From NCBI RefSeq assembly GCF_001717955.1, contig NZ_CP014168.1, forward strand, positions 4,247,501 to 4,311,500: a stretch of DNA of 64,000 nucleotides, given 5' to 3'. The stretch comes from Sphingomonas panacis (GTDB lineage: Bacteria; Pseudomonadota; Alphaproteobacteria; Sphingomonadales; Sphingomonadaceae). The translations under genes were made by a program, and so were the position numbers. Of the stretch, positions 37,656-46,927 are shown piece by piece. The notes under the pieces are model-generated. The model was not told the DNA's origin. It was given only the letters and a program-made list of their open reading frames with translations, and did not search any database. The first letter of the stretch is position 1. Every line of letters begins with the position of its first letter.

Positions 37656-37668
37656 CCACTCCCCTCCT
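37656..37668 (-). promoter_or_regulatory. G-rich element, copy 6 (upstream of the primase-like gene)
   Basis: The minus strand reads ggaggggagtggg. It lies ~115 nt before the primase start, further than the other copies, and is the weakest match. Confidence 0.35.
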
Positions 37669-37999
37669 CAATCGCGGTCTGGTCGCCCCTTCCAGACGTA
37701 GACAGTCGAGACACGACAAGGCGTTGAAGGCACAATATAAGGCACGCCAGCTGGACCTGTAGAGGCTCCAGGATTTATAGAACTGGGCAAGTCGGCGGCA
37801 CACAAGACTGGAAATGCAATCCAAGGTTCTGCCGATACGGCCAAGCCCCTGCAAAGCTGGGGTGTCGCCGCCCCTTCTACTGCTCTCATCTGTTACCATC
37901 CAAAATGGATGTAAGTTCAATTTGGCTAATTTACGCGCAAGAACTTACAATATGAGCGGCGCCAGATGGGTTTCCCTCCTTCATGGAAAGGAGCCCTTC
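37669..37999. other. Intergenic region between maintenance module and lasso locus
   Basis: About 330 bases of noticeably lower GC than the flanking genes, between the minus-strand primase gene and the plus-strand lasso regulators. No gene with a ribosome binding site is seen before 38000. The segment 37895-37965 is AT-rich (for example aatttggctaatttacg) and probably holds the promoter for the leader ORF and MarR-like gene. Confidence 0.4.
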
Positions 38000-38077
38000 A
38001 TGCCCCCTCGCACGAGATTGAAAGCCCGTCCGCCGCGAACAGCATGGCTATCGGCAGAAGTGAGCGCGCACCGATGA
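38000..38077 (+). CDS. Short leader ORF (25 codons) coupled to the MarR-like gene
   Basis: ATG 38000 is preceded by AAGGAG with a 6-nt spacer, one of the best ribosome binding sites in this region. The product is a 25-residue, very basic peptide (starts MPPRTRLKARPP). Its TGA overlaps the ATG of the MarR-like gene at 38074 (ATGA), which itself has no good ribosome binding site. It may serve as a translational-coupling leader. It could also be chance. Confidence 0.35.
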   Translation: MPPRTRLKARPPRTAWLSAEVSAHR

Positions 38078-38469
38078 TCGAGGGACGCCAGATTGCGACA
38101 ACGATCACTCGCTGCAGCATGATTGAGCTGACCGAACAGCTTCAGCGCCTGCGGGCCGACGAGTTCGGAAAAGAGCTCTTCACGATCCCTGCGTTCGAGA
38201 TGCTGCTCGATCTCTATACTCACAGGAGCATCCATCCGCGGTCTTTGACGTCGCTCACGGGCACTTCAAGTGCGTCGGAGCGGAATTCCCAACGGATTGT
38301 CCATCGACTGGCGGAACGTGGGTTTGTGGACCTCCACCGCGATCCGTCCGACGGACGGCGGATCATCGTCCAGCTTAGAGAGGAGACGCGCGCCATGCTT
38401 GATCGCTTCTTTGATCGGATGGTGGAAATGGCTGCTGGTTCGTCAGCCCGCCAATGCGATTCCAAATGA
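38074..38469 (+). CDS. MarR-like winged-helix regulator of the lasso locus
   Basis: A 131-residue protein from ATG 38074; an in-frame ATG at 38044 is the alternative. The winged helix is RSLTSLTGTSSASERNSQRIVHRLAERGFVDLHRDPSDGRRIIVQL (~55-100), with MarR-type dimerisation helices around it. No sensor residues are recognisable. It lies upstream of the sigma/FecR/TonB-receptor genes on the same strand with a 274-nt gap that contains a hairpin, and probably controls the locus (inference from position). Confidence 0.7.
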   Translation: MIEGRQIATTITRCSMIELTEQLQRLRADEFGKELFTIPAFEMLLDLYTHRSIHPRSLTSLTGTSSASERNSQRIVHRLAERGFVDLHRDPSDGRRIIVQLREETRAMLDRFFDRMVEMAAGSSARQCDSK

Positions 38470-38501
38470 AGATTTCCATGCTGCATTTAAGCGTGCAGCC
38501 A

Positions 38502-38528
38502 CCCTCGTATGACCTCTTGTCACGAGGG
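38502..38528 (+). terminator. Hairpin after the MarR-like gene
   Basis: Stem ccctcgt / acgaggg with an inner gac/gtc pair and 5-nt loop, 33 nt past the MarR-like stop. It is followed by agaattc and not by a T run, so termination is uncertain. The remaining gap to 38743 shows no further gene. Confidence 0.4.
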
Positions 38529-38743
38529 AGAATTCAAGGCAGATTTCGGGTGCAGCTCGGGAAAAGGCTGGGGCCCGGCTGTAGGTTAATCCTTCCAGGC
38601 ATGATGACGGGCTCATCCACGGCGGTTGAGCGCAGGTATTGGACAATGCCCGCCACCCTTGGGTGGTACGATCATGCTGTCTCTCGCTCAAAGCTGCGGT
38701 TTCACGTTAGCGCCGTTCGATCCCATCATGTGCGCCTGAACCC

Positions 38744-39292
38744 ATGTTTCAGGCGCAGCAATGCGAAGACGCCGGCGCGCCAGCCGCCGCGATCTATGAG
38801 GAACAGCAGTTCGTCGCCTTGTATCGAGAGGAGGCGCCCAAACTGCGCTCCTTCCTCCGAAGGCGTATTTGGCTCGAAGACGACCGCGATGACATGGTGC
38901 AGGAGGCCTTCACCAGGCTGGCAGCTTCACAATCGGCAAGCGCCTGGAGCAATCCCGGCGCCTATCTGCACGGAATCGTTCGGCACCTTCTCGCGGATCG
39001 TGTGCGAGCCTGGGCGAAAAGCCAATCTCTCGACCCGGTTTCCTGCCCGGTCCCTCAGGAGGTTGCCGGGCCAGACGAAGCTGCGGAGCTGAACCAGATG
39101 CGGGAGCGCTATCGTGTCGCAATCGATGGTCTCCCGCCGCGGACAAAAGAGGTGTATTTGCTACATAGGGTGGAAGAACTCGGCTATAGGCAGATAGCGG
39201 AGCAGCTGAGCATCAGTATTAGAACTGTGGAGTGGCATGTGGCGGAGGCCATTGTGCGGATCGGCAAGACCATCGGAAACCCCAATGGCTGA
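38744..39292 (+). CDS. ECF (FecI-type) RNA polymerase sigma factor
   Basis: A 182-residue sigma factor. Region 2 is FVALYREEAPKLRSFLRRRIWLEDDRDDMVQEAFTRL (~22-60) and region 4 is LPPRTKEVYLLHRVEELGYRQIAEQLSISIRTVEWHVAEAI (~133-173), the FecI group signature. The anti-sigma FecR gene overlaps its end by 8 nt. Together with the downstream TonB receptor this is a cell-surface signalling system, in which import of a ligand (here probably the lasso peptide) frees sigma to transcribe the receptor genes. No own promoter is clear upstream. Confidence 0.9.
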   Translation: MFQAQQCEDAGAPAAAIYEEQQFVALYREEAPKLRSFLRRRIWLEDDRDDMVQEAFTRLAASQSASAWSNPGAYLHGIVRHLLADRVRAWAKSQSLDPVSCPVPQEVAGPDEAAELNQMRERYRVAIDGLPPRTKEVYLLHRVEELGYRQIAEQLSISIRTVEWHVAEAIVRIGKTIGNPNG

Positions 39293-40349
39293 CAACAAAC
39301 AGCCGGAAGGTATGCCTCGCATGGATCAGCTGACGCGCGAAGGGGCGCTATGGTTCGCCCGAATGCGCGGCCCTGATGCCGAGAGCTATCGCCCCGAGTT
39401 CGAACGCTGGCTCACGCTCGGCGCTTCACACCGCGATGCGTACGACCGGGCGGGCGAAATCTTTGCGCTTGGGCGGTTTCTGGCCGCACAGGGAAATGAG
39501 GGCGCGAGCGAGGCCAACGACAATGAGCCCGTCCGACCAAAATGGAGATGGACCGGATTAGCGGCGAGCATTCTCATTGCCGTCGGTGTTGGAAGTTGGT
39601 TCCTCGGCGGCGAGATGCGGAGCCCCGCATATCGGCCCGTCCAGGTGGCTCAATCGGAAGGCGCCGCCACCTCGGAGCGGCAAATCTACGACACGGTGGT
39701 CGGTGGTCGGCGCAACATTCGCCTAGCTGACGGATCGGTTGTCGATCTCGACGAAGGGAGTGAGCTGGCGACGGACTTCACGAACGCCAGACGCGAGCTG
39801 AACCTCAAGCGAGGTCGCGCGCGATTCGAGGTCGCGCATGAAGGACGTCCGTTCGTGGTGTTTGCCGGAGGGGGAAGCGTCACCGCACGCGGTACGGTCT
39901 TCGATGTCATTCTTGGCGGCAACAAGCGCGTCACCGTAAGATTGCTGCGAGGGGTGGTTGACGTCGAGAGGCCGCAAGGCCCGAAAGACGGTCGAGACAA
40001 TGCCGCAGTCGCGCGATTGGAACCCGGCGAAGTCCTGAGTTTCGCAGCGGTAGCGCCAACGATCCTTCCAGTCAGCTTGGGAAAACCCGGGATCGAGCCA
40101 GCGGCGCTCAACCCCGGACAACCGGTCATCCGGGAGTATGAGCGAACCCCATTGTCCGCTGTCGTTGCCGAGGCCAACAGGGATTCCGCGACTTCTATTC
40201 GGCTCGCAGATCCCAGCATCGGCACGATGAGGGTCAGCGGACGGTTCCGCGTCGACAATGCCGATCAGGTTGCCGATCGCTTGGCGGTGCTGTTCGACCT
40301 CGATGTCGAACGGACCAAATCGGATGAAATCACCCTCCACAAAAAATAG
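39285..40349 (+). CDS. FecR-type transmembrane anti-sigma factor/sensor
   Basis: A 354-residue protein starting MADNKQPEGM. The N-terminal cytoplasmic DUF4880 domain (LTREGALWFARMRGPD, WLTLGASHRDAYDRA) binds sigma. One membrane segment follows (~90-107, GLAASILIAVGVGSWFLGG), then a periplasmic FecR domain (TVVGGRRNIRLADGSVVDLDEGSEL). The C-terminal STN-like domain contacts the receptor's signalling domain. The start lies 8 nt inside the sigma gene. It couples the TonB receptor at 40448 to the sigma factor. Confidence 0.9.
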   Translation: MADNKQPEGMPRMDQLTREGALWFARMRGPDAESYRPEFERWLTLGASHRDAYDRAGEIFALGRFLAAQGNEGASEANDNEPVRPKWRWTGLAASILIAVGVGSWFLGGEMRSPAYRPVQVAQSEGAATSERQIYDTVVGGRRNIRLADGSVVDLDEGSELATDFTNARRELNLKRGRARFEVAHEGRPFVVFAGGGSVTARGTVFDVILGGNKRVTVRLLRGVVDVERPQGPKDGRDNAAVARLEPGEVLSFAAVAPTILPVSLGKPGIEPAALNPGQPVIREYERTPLSAVVAEANRDSATSIRLADPSIGTMRVSGRFRVDNADQVADRLAVLFDLDVERTKSDEITLHKK

Positions 40350-40447
40350 CCGGAGATTCTTCTACTCCCTACCCCGTAGATTGCTGTTTTGTTGCGATGC
40401 CCCCTGAAAGTCCCGCCAGATTGTCGGGAATTTCCAAGGGGGCGAGA

Positions 40448-43045
40448 ATGGTTCGGATGGGGTCTCGGTTTCGTAGTGTGCTCCTGACTGCTGTGGCGAT
40501 CGGAACCTTGGCACCGACCGCCACAGCATTTGCGCAAGCGCAGCGCCGCGTCGAATACCAGATTGATGCCGGGGACTTGGGTGACGCCCTCAAGGCCGTG
40601 AGCCGCCAATCCGGCAAGGAAATCATTTTCACCTCCGAGGCAATACTGGGACGGACGGCGCCCGCGCTTCACGGAGCCTATAATGCAGATGAGGCCGTCC
40701 GGGCGTTGCTGCGCGGCTCCAATCTCGTCGCGCAGTTCCGCAAGGATGTCATAATCATTCGGGGGCGATCCGAGCCGTCGGGGGATCTAGCCGATCGCTC
40801 GGCGGTACCGACTGATATCGTGGTGACGGGATCACGCATCCGCGGGGGCGAGCCGGTTTCGCCGGTCGTGGTCGCCACGCGGAGCCAGATCGAAAAGCAG
40901 GGCATGAGCGATCTGGGTACATTCGCACGCAGCTTGGTTCAAAACTATTCAGGCGGTCAAAATCCAAGCATCCCAGGCGGCGGACAGGGGACTTCCGAAA
41001 ACGTCAGCTCATCCTCGACTTTGAATTTCCGAGGGATAGGACCTGATGCAACGCTCACCCTCTTCAATGGCCATCGCGTGGCTTATGATGCGATGAGTCA
41101 AGGCGTAGACATTTCCGCGATCCCTCTCGCGGCCTTGGATCGCGTGGAAATCGTCACGGACGGCTCGTCTGCTCTCTATGGTTCAGACGCAGTAGGCGGG
41201 GTGGCCAATGTCATATTCCGCAAAGATTATGATGGCGCAACCGTATCCGCACGGCTCGGCGGCTCGACAGATGGCGGCGACATTGAGCAACAATATAACA
41301 TCGTGACCGGTAAGCGATGGTCCGGCGGCGGCCTCATGGTCGCTTACGATTTCCGACACGTAACCCCCATTACGGCCAGACAACGCTCGTACACGCAAAG
41401 CAACGATCCGTCAGAAACGCTACAAAGCGGTGAACGGCAGCACAGCCTGGTCGGCGTCGGGCATCAAAGGATTACGGAGCAACTATCATTCGAGTTCGAC
41501 GGACAGTTCAACGACCGATCCAGCCGGCTCTGCGTCAATTACACCGAGACCGACGGCTGCCATGGAACAGGCGCCGACATACACATCCATACGCGTTCCT
41601 GGACAGCTTCGCCGAGCTTGAAGCTTGCCCTCCCGAACAAATGGGATGTCAGGCTTGGCTCCGTCGTTGGCGAGAGCCGAGCTGAGCAACTCGCGGACGT
41701 CGCGCTGGGGGGATCGCCGTATCTGGCGCAAAGGGGCATCTACACCAATCGCGTGCAATCCATAGAGGCAAGCGCGGAGGGCCCGCTCTTCAGCTTGCCC
41801 GGAGGCAGCGCCCGTCTTGCTTTGGGAGGCGGCGTCCGAAAATCAAAGTTCATCCTCTATATTGCGTCGCTGGAGAACGGAAACGCTGTCCCCGTGCAGC
41901 ATTTGGTGAACGACAGAACCACCGGCTACGGTTACGGCGAGATATCTCTTCCGGTCATATCGCAGAGGAACAATGTACCTTTTGTAAGTCGTTTGAGTTT
42001 CACGGCGGCGCTACGCTATGAGAACGTAGGACATGTCGGTGAGGTTGCTACACCCAAATTCGGCGTGATCTATGCTCCAATCCGCGACATCGCATTTAAG
42101 TTTAGTTGGGGTAAGTCTTTCAAAGCGCCTACGCAATATCAGTCCAGCCGCCCCAGGAGCGGCTATTCTCAGATCGGCGAGACAGCCTATTTTCCTCCCA
42201 GCCCCGCGCCGGGCACCGTGCTCTACGTGTCCGGAGGCAATCCCGATCTGAAGCCCGAGCGCGCAACAAGCTGGACGGCCACGGTATCTCTGACCCCTTC
42301 AATCGCCGACAAACTGCGAATTGATGCAAGCTATTTCCGAATTGACTATCGGTCGCGCGCCGTGTCACCGATCCCACAAAACTCGCTGGCATTCGATCCG
42401 ATCTACAGCGCCTATGTAACGCAGAATCCCAGCAGAGAGCAGGTCATATCTGCGCTTGCCGGAATAACCACACTCTTCGATCAAGGCGGTGGTGATCCGA
42501 GGACCGCGAACGTCGTCGCGATCGTCACCAATTATTTGCAAAATGCAGCTATTCAAAAGATCGATGGCGTCGATCTCACGATGGATTATAGCTTGCCGGC
42601 CGGGCCGCGGGACCGCGTCAATTTGCACGCTTCAGCGAGCTATCTCGAGAGCGAGCAGCAGCTAAGCGCCACTCAACCGATCGTACAACTCGCGGGAATC
42701 TTGTATCGGCCCCCTCACTGGCGGGGGTCCACCTCGATCGAGTGGCAGCACTCCAGTCTGTCAGTGACCGGGGTCCTGTCCTACATTGGCGGCTCGCTCG
42801 ACAATCGAGTGCCCCCTCATGTGCGGGTCGGCTCCTATAAATCGCTTGATCTGATCGCTCAATATGAGACTGGCGCCACTTTAGGGCCGTTCTCGAATAT
42901 AAGCATCTCAGTTTCGGCGTTGAACATATTTAATGAAAAGCCGGCGTTCATCCGCACCACGAGCGAGGGTGGGTACCATTACGATGCTAGCAACTATCCG
43001 ATTACAGGCAGATTCCTTAGCCTCACGATTGCCAAGAGCTTCTAA
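40448..43045 (+). CDS. FecA-type TonB-dependent receptor with STN signalling domain (lasso peptide uptake)
   Basis: An 865-residue outer-membrane receptor. ATG 40448 has AAGGGGG upstream; the longer reading from 40397 is rejected. It has a signal peptide ~1-29 (ends TATAFA), an STN domain ~38-107 (YQIDAGDLGDALKAVSRQSG), a plug ~115-235 (DIVVTGSRIRGGEPV, GSSALYGSDAVGGVANVIF) and a 22-strand barrel ending with YDASNYPITGRFLSLTIAKSF, which has the C-terminal Phe. The STN domain signals to FecR. The location between FecR and the lasso isopeptidase makes re-uptake of the lasso peptide the likely role; iron-siderophore uptake is the alternative. Confidence 0.92.
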   Translation: MVRMGSRFRSVLLTAVAIGTLAPTATAFAQAQRRVEYQIDAGDLGDALKAVSRQSGKEIIFTSEAILGRTAPALHGAYNADEAVRALLRGSNLVAQFRKDVIIIRGRSEPSGDLADRSAVPTDIVVTGSRIRGGEPVSPVVVATRSQIEKQGMSDLGTFARSLVQNYSGGQNPSIPGGGQGTSENVSSSSTLNFRGIGPDATLTLFNGHRVAYDAMSQGVDISAIPLAALDRVEIVTDGSSALYGSDAVGGVANVIFRKDYDGATVSARLGGSTDGGDIEQQYNIVTGKRWSGGGLMVAYDFRHVTPITARQRSYTQSNDPSETLQSGERQHSLVGVGHQRITEQLSFEFDGQFNDRSSRLCVNYTETDGCHGTGADIHIHTRSWTASPSLKLALPNKWDVRLGSVVGESRAEQLADVALGGSPYLAQRGIYTNRVQSIEASAEGPLFSLPGGSARLALGGGVRKSKFILYIASLENGNAVPVQHLVNDRTTGYGYGEISLPVISQRNNVPFVSRLSFTAALRYENVGHVGEVATPKFGVIYAPIRDIAFKFSWGKSFKAPTQYQSSRPRSGYSQIGETAYFPPSPAPGTVLYVSGGNPDLKPERATSWTATVSLTPSIADKLRIDASYFRIDYRSRAVSPIPQNSLAFDPIYSAYVTQNPSREQVISALAGITTLFDQGGGDPRTANVVAIVTNYLQNAAIQKIDGVDLTMDYSLPAGPRDRVNLHASASYLESEQQLSATQPIVQLAGILYRPPHWRGSTSIEWQHSSLSVTGVLSYIGGSLDNRVPPHVRVGSYKSLDLIAQYETGATLGPFSNISISVSALNIFNEKPAFIRTTSEGGYHYDASNYPITGRFLSLTIAKSF

Positions 43046-45081
43046 TGCGACTTTTCCGTGTGTTGGACGCCGCGTCGCTAGGCGGCTTGCGCCTCGCGAT
43101 CTACAGCGGCTTATTCTGGAGCAACGTCGCGCCGAGCTCAACGATTGTGCCGACCCAGTCGAAAGTTGGCGTAACTGCTGACGATCTCGTCCGCCTATCG
43201 GATCTTGGCCCCTCCTCTCCCGCTCCGGGCGAGCATGTTATAGGCCTGTCCCCCGATAAGCGATTTGCAGCGGTACAGGTGAGGACAGCAGATCCTTCAA
43301 TCAACCGATACCGAATTCGTATCGACGTTATAGACCTCAGCTCTCGCGATGCCCCGAGGACAATAGACGAAGGCGGTGATGTGGCGCTGCAATATGTTAG
43401 TGGGATTGGGGGAAGAACAGTAAGCACGGGGTACGCGGCCGCAACCCCACTCATCTGGTCGCCGGATGGATCTTGGGTCTATTTCCTCAAAAGGTTCGGA
43501 ACGACCGCACAGGTATGGCGCGCCGCGTTAGGCGGCGGTCGTAGTGTGGCCGTCACTCACGACGCAGAGGGGGTGGACGATTTTATCATTTCCAAATATG
43601 GCGACCAGCTGACCTACACATCACGCCGATTGGACGCCGATCTCCAAGCCAGTCTTCGAGCGGAGTATTTGAGGGGGTTCAAATACGACACACGCTTTGT
43701 CCCGCTCTTCGATGACAGGCCGCAGCAGTCAGTCACGAAGCCGACCACGAGAGTGATTGACCTCCGAACCGATCTCGCTCGGGACGCAACAATAATTGAA
43801 GCTGCGTCTTTCGACAGGCAAGTCCAGATCGTCCGCAAGGGGTTCGCAGTTACATCCCGAACGGGTGAGACCGCCCTTATATCTGAATCCGATCACGGCA
43901 CTAGAAGGGTTGCTGTCAGGCTGGCGAACGGCCTGGAGCAAATTTGCAGCTCATTGGAATGCTCGGGTCCAACGGCCGTCTGGTGGACCAAGGACGGAAA
44001 TCGCGTGCGGTTCATTCGGCGGGAGGGTTGGGGCAACGACGAGACAGCCATTTATGAGTGGCAACCGGGCGCCGCACATCCAAAGCGCCTATATGTTACA
44101 CAAGATTTGCTTATCGACTGTCAGCCGGTGGACGATCGGCTGGTTTGCGCCCGTGAGCGATCGGCGGACCCACGGCATATCATTGTTCTGGATCCCAGGA
44201 GCGGCAAAGCCAGGACTATCTATGATCCAAATGAGGAATTTCGCCGGCGATCCCTGGGCAAAATCGAGCGTCTGCACTGGCGCAACGAATTTGGAACCGA
44301 AACTTTCGGCGATCTCGTATATCCCGTTGGATATGTGCGCGGGCATGCCTATCCATTAGTGGTTGTCCAGTACATCTCGCGTGGCTTTCTCCGAGGAGGC
44401 GTTGGCGATGAGTTTCCCATTCAGGCTTTCGCGAACAGAGGCTACGCGGTCCTAAGTGTTCAACGCCCAGATAGAAACCTTCTCCCAAGCGCGTCCATCA
44501 CGGAAAAGGCACAGGACGATCGATCAAAAGCGAAGCTTGCCGACCGAAGAGACGTACTGTCATCGATTGAAACTGGCGTTCAGAGCCTTATCGACCGAGG
44601 CATCGCGGATCCTCGTCAGATCGGCATCACCGGTCTGAGCGATGGATCGTCCACAGTCCAATTCGCACTCGTTAACAGCTCGATGTTTAAGGCCGCCTCA
44701 GTCAGTGGGTGCTGCTGGGACCCGTATCAGGATGCGATCGTCGGACCGGGGGCTGCCGAGGCATACCACCAGAGCGGTTGGCCAGAACTGATCAACTACA
44801 ACTCCGTCTTCTGGTCGCACATATCCCTTGTAGAAAATGCGCGCAGAATTGCGGCTCCTATATTGATACAGCAATCCGACGATGAGTTCAGGGGCGCAAT
44901 TGCTAGCTATACGGCTCTCAAACAGGCCAAGCGCGCGGTCGCGCTCTTCGTTTTTCCGAACGAACATCACGTAAAATGGCAACCGGCTCACAAGCTGGCA
45001 GCCTACGAACGAAATCTTCGTTGGTTCGACTTTTGGCTGAGAGGAATTGGCGACGGACGCGAGTGGCAGTCAGACAATTAG
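43045..45081 (+). CDS. Lasso peptide isopeptidase (AtxE-type, prolyl-oligopeptidase family)
   Basis: A 678-residue serine hydrolase; its ATG shares one base with the receptor stop. The N-terminal ~400 residues form a beta-propeller-like domain (IWSPDGSWVYFLK). The C-terminal alpha/beta hydrolase has the nucleophile in GLSDGSS (Ser532), the acid near DDEFRG (Asp612/613), and the His in NEHH (641/642). Enzymes of this type, known from astexin clusters, cut the Gly1-Asp isopeptide bond and linearise imported lasso peptides. The size, S9-family motifs and place directly after the TonB receptor all match. It is convergent with the cyclase gene, 25 nt apart. Confidence 0.88.
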   Translation: MRLFRVLDAASLGGLRLAIYSGLFWSNVAPSSTIVPTQSKVGVTADDLVRLSDLGPSSPAPGEHVIGLSPDKRFAAVQVRTADPSINRYRIRIDVIDLSSRDAPRTIDEGGDVALQYVSGIGGRTVSTGYAAATPLIWSPDGSWVYFLKRFGTTAQVWRAALGGGRSVAVTHDAEGVDDFIISKYGDQLTYTSRRLDADLQASLRAEYLRGFKYDTRFVPLFDDRPQQSVTKPTTRVIDLRTDLARDATIIEAASFDRQVQIVRKGFAVTSRTGETALISESDHGTRRVAVRLANGLEQICSSLECSGPTAVWWTKDGNRVRFIRREGWGNDETAIYEWQPGAAHPKRLYVTQDLLIDCQPVDDRLVCARERSADPRHIIVLDPRSGKARTIYDPNEEFRRRSLGKIERLHWRNEFGTETFGDLVYPVGYVRGHAYPLVVVQYISRGFLRGGVGDEFPIQAFANRGYAVLSVQRPDRNLLPSASITEKAQDDRSKAKLADRRDVLSSIETGVQSLIDRGIADPRQIGITGLSDGSSTVQFALVNSSMFKAASVSGCCWDPYQDAIVGPGAAEAYHQSGWPELINYNSVFWSHISLVENARRIAAPILIQQSDDEFRGAIASYTALKQAKRAVALFVFPNEHHVKWQPAHKLAAYERNLRWFDFWLRGIGDGREWQSDN

Positions 45082-45106
45082 CTACTGCTGGCTTTCGCTA
45101 GGCGGC

Positions 45107-46927
45107 TCAGGGGAGCGTTTCACGAATTCCATCGTTTCCGATGCCAGGTATGTCACGTGACATTGAGCCTGGACCTTGGCGCATTCCGCGCCAATGACGT
45201 ATCCACGCCTCCGCGTCGACCAACATCAACAACCGTGCAATATCACCCGCTCTTGACTTGACGCTCGGACCAAAGGCCGCTTCGATTGCACGTCTGTCAA
45301 CAATCCTCTCTTCTGCGAGAAAGCCATTCATCAGTCTATCTTTCATCTCTTCTCGAAAGTTAGAAAAGATTTGGAAGCTGAATCCTTGCGGACCACCTTT
45401 GGTCCTCCGATTTACTACAACGTCAGGGAGAGCCGAGCGGAAGGCCTTCCGGGCCACGGATCGGTCAAAGCCTTGCTCGCATTGCAACCAAGCGGGGATC
45501 TGAAGGCAAGTCTCCAACAAAGGCTGAGAGGTCAGAGGATGAAATATCGGGATACCATCACGTTCGCGATAGGCATCTAGCGAGTGATACATGCGGATGA
45601 GCATCGCGATGTGGGCGGACTTTGCAGGCAGCTTGTATCTTCCTGCTTGTTCAAGCCAGGGATGGGAAATCGGATTTGAAGCCAATGCCTCTATGACTGG
45701 ATCAGTTAAAAACTCGAGCTCGGGCTTCCAAACGTATCCGTTGGGGTATCCATGACAAGCCCGGACACCGTGGAAGATGACGTTGGCGCCGTTCGCGCCC
45801 GTCATTAACGATATATCGCTAATGGTCTTCAGCAGCCCGAGCGACCATCCTTTCGATAGGAAACGATCGGCCAACGGGCGCGCCGAATGGCTCATATAGA
45901 AAACGTTGTCCCCGCCGTTTCCCGTGAAGATTGCTTGGGCATCGATCTGCTTCGCGGCGCGTAGGATCGCCCTGTCATATGCTCGAAGGTCCGGGCGTCC
46001 GAATGGCTTCGCGAGATGGCGGACTGACGAAGAGTCTAGATCAACGTCTTCGAGGGCATAACTCTCTTCGAAAAGGGTGCAGCCCAGATGTGACGTGAGG
46101 GCGCGCGAATGCGAACGCTCATCCCCAAGCGGATCATCGGTAGCCAGCGTCACGCAGGCGTAGTCATTACCACATGATCGAAGACAGGCGGCTACGATCG
46201 AAGAGTCCAGACCCCCGGAAACGCCTAGGAGGGCCCGCCCCGCGACTTTGGACCATCCGCTTACGCAGAGCTGCGTCGATCGGCGGAGCTTCTCAGCATG
46301 CTCTTCCGCGGAGCTATCCAACTGCTCGACGACGAACTCCCAGGGATTCCAACGTGTGTCCGTCGAAATCTCGGTCTCAAGAACCCGCAAAGCGGTTCCC
46401 GGGAGAATCTGCCCTACTCCTTCGAGTGCCGTCCGCTCCTCAGGAAAGCCGCCAAGTGCGAGCGCTCTGGCCAATTGCGCGCGGTCGAGTTCAGGTTCCC
46501 TACCGGTTGGCGCGAAAAGCATGGAAGGGTCGGTGGCTAGTACGAGGTCGTCACGTGATACGGAGTAATAGCAGGGTAGCGCACCGGACGGATCCCGGAG
46601 CACCAGCAATTGCCGGCGCGTTCGAATGACGGCAACGTAGCGCCCCCAGAAGCGATCAACTAAATGTTGACCCTGCGTCCTCTCGATCGCCTCGGCGTCA
46701 TTAGCCTCGAGTCGAAAAACGGGCTCAGATGGCCCATAACGGTGAAAAAGTGTCCCAACGATGAATCCCGCACCGCCTGGAAGAACGATAACAGCCGTCG
46801 GGTCATTTACCGCCAACAATGAATGCTCCGCGATGCGGTACCATCGTAGCGGCGAAGGAGGTCCCCCGCCGAAGGATCGAGCAGGTTGCGCATCACGGCT
46901 CAATCTCGCCAAAAAAGCTATGGTCAC
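45107..46927 (-). CDS. Lasso cyclase (asparagine-synthetase-like, C protein)
   Basis: A 606-residue asparagine synthetase B homologue. The N-terminal half is glutaminase-like but lacks the catalytic Cys2 (starts MTIAFLARL), as usual for lasso cyclases. The ATP-pyrophosphatase loop is LLGVSGGLDSSIVAACL. Motifs downstream are KPFGRPDLRAYDRAIL, TGNGGDNVFY and RRTKGGPQGFSF. It adenylates the Asp side chain of the core and joins it to the free N-terminus. It overlaps the protease gene stop by 4 nt. The gene order A-B-C differs from the A-C-B order common in other isopeptidase-containing clusters. Confidence 0.92.
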   Translation of the reverse strand: MTIAFLARLSRDAQPARSFGGGPPSPLRWYRIAEHSLLAVNDPTAVIVLPGGAGFIVGTLFHRYGPSEPVFRLEANDAEAIERTQGQHLVDRFWGRYVAVIRTRRQLLVLRDPSGALPCYYSVSRDDLVLATDPSMLFAPTGREPELDRAQLARALALGGFPEERTALEGVGQILPGTALRVLETEISTDTRWNPWEFVVEQLDSSAEEHAEKLRRSTQLCVSGWSKVAGRALLGVSGGLDSSIVAACLRSCGNDYACVTLATDDPLGDERSHSRALTSHLGCTLFEESYALEDVDLDSSSVRHLAKPFGRPDLRAYDRAILRAAKQIDAQAIFTGNGGDNVFYMSHSARPLADRFLSKGWSLGLLKTISDISLMTGANGANVIFHGVRACHGYPNGYVWKPELEFLTDPVIEALASNPISHPWLEQAGRYKLPAKSAHIAMLIRMYHSLDAYRERDGIPIFHPLTSQPLLETCLQIPAWLQCEQGFDRSVARKAFRSALPDVVVNRRTKGGPQGFSFQIFSNFREEMKDRLMNGFLAEERIVDRRAIEAAFGPSVKSRAGDIARLLMLVDAEAWIRHWRGMRQGPGSMSRDIPGIGNDGIRETLP

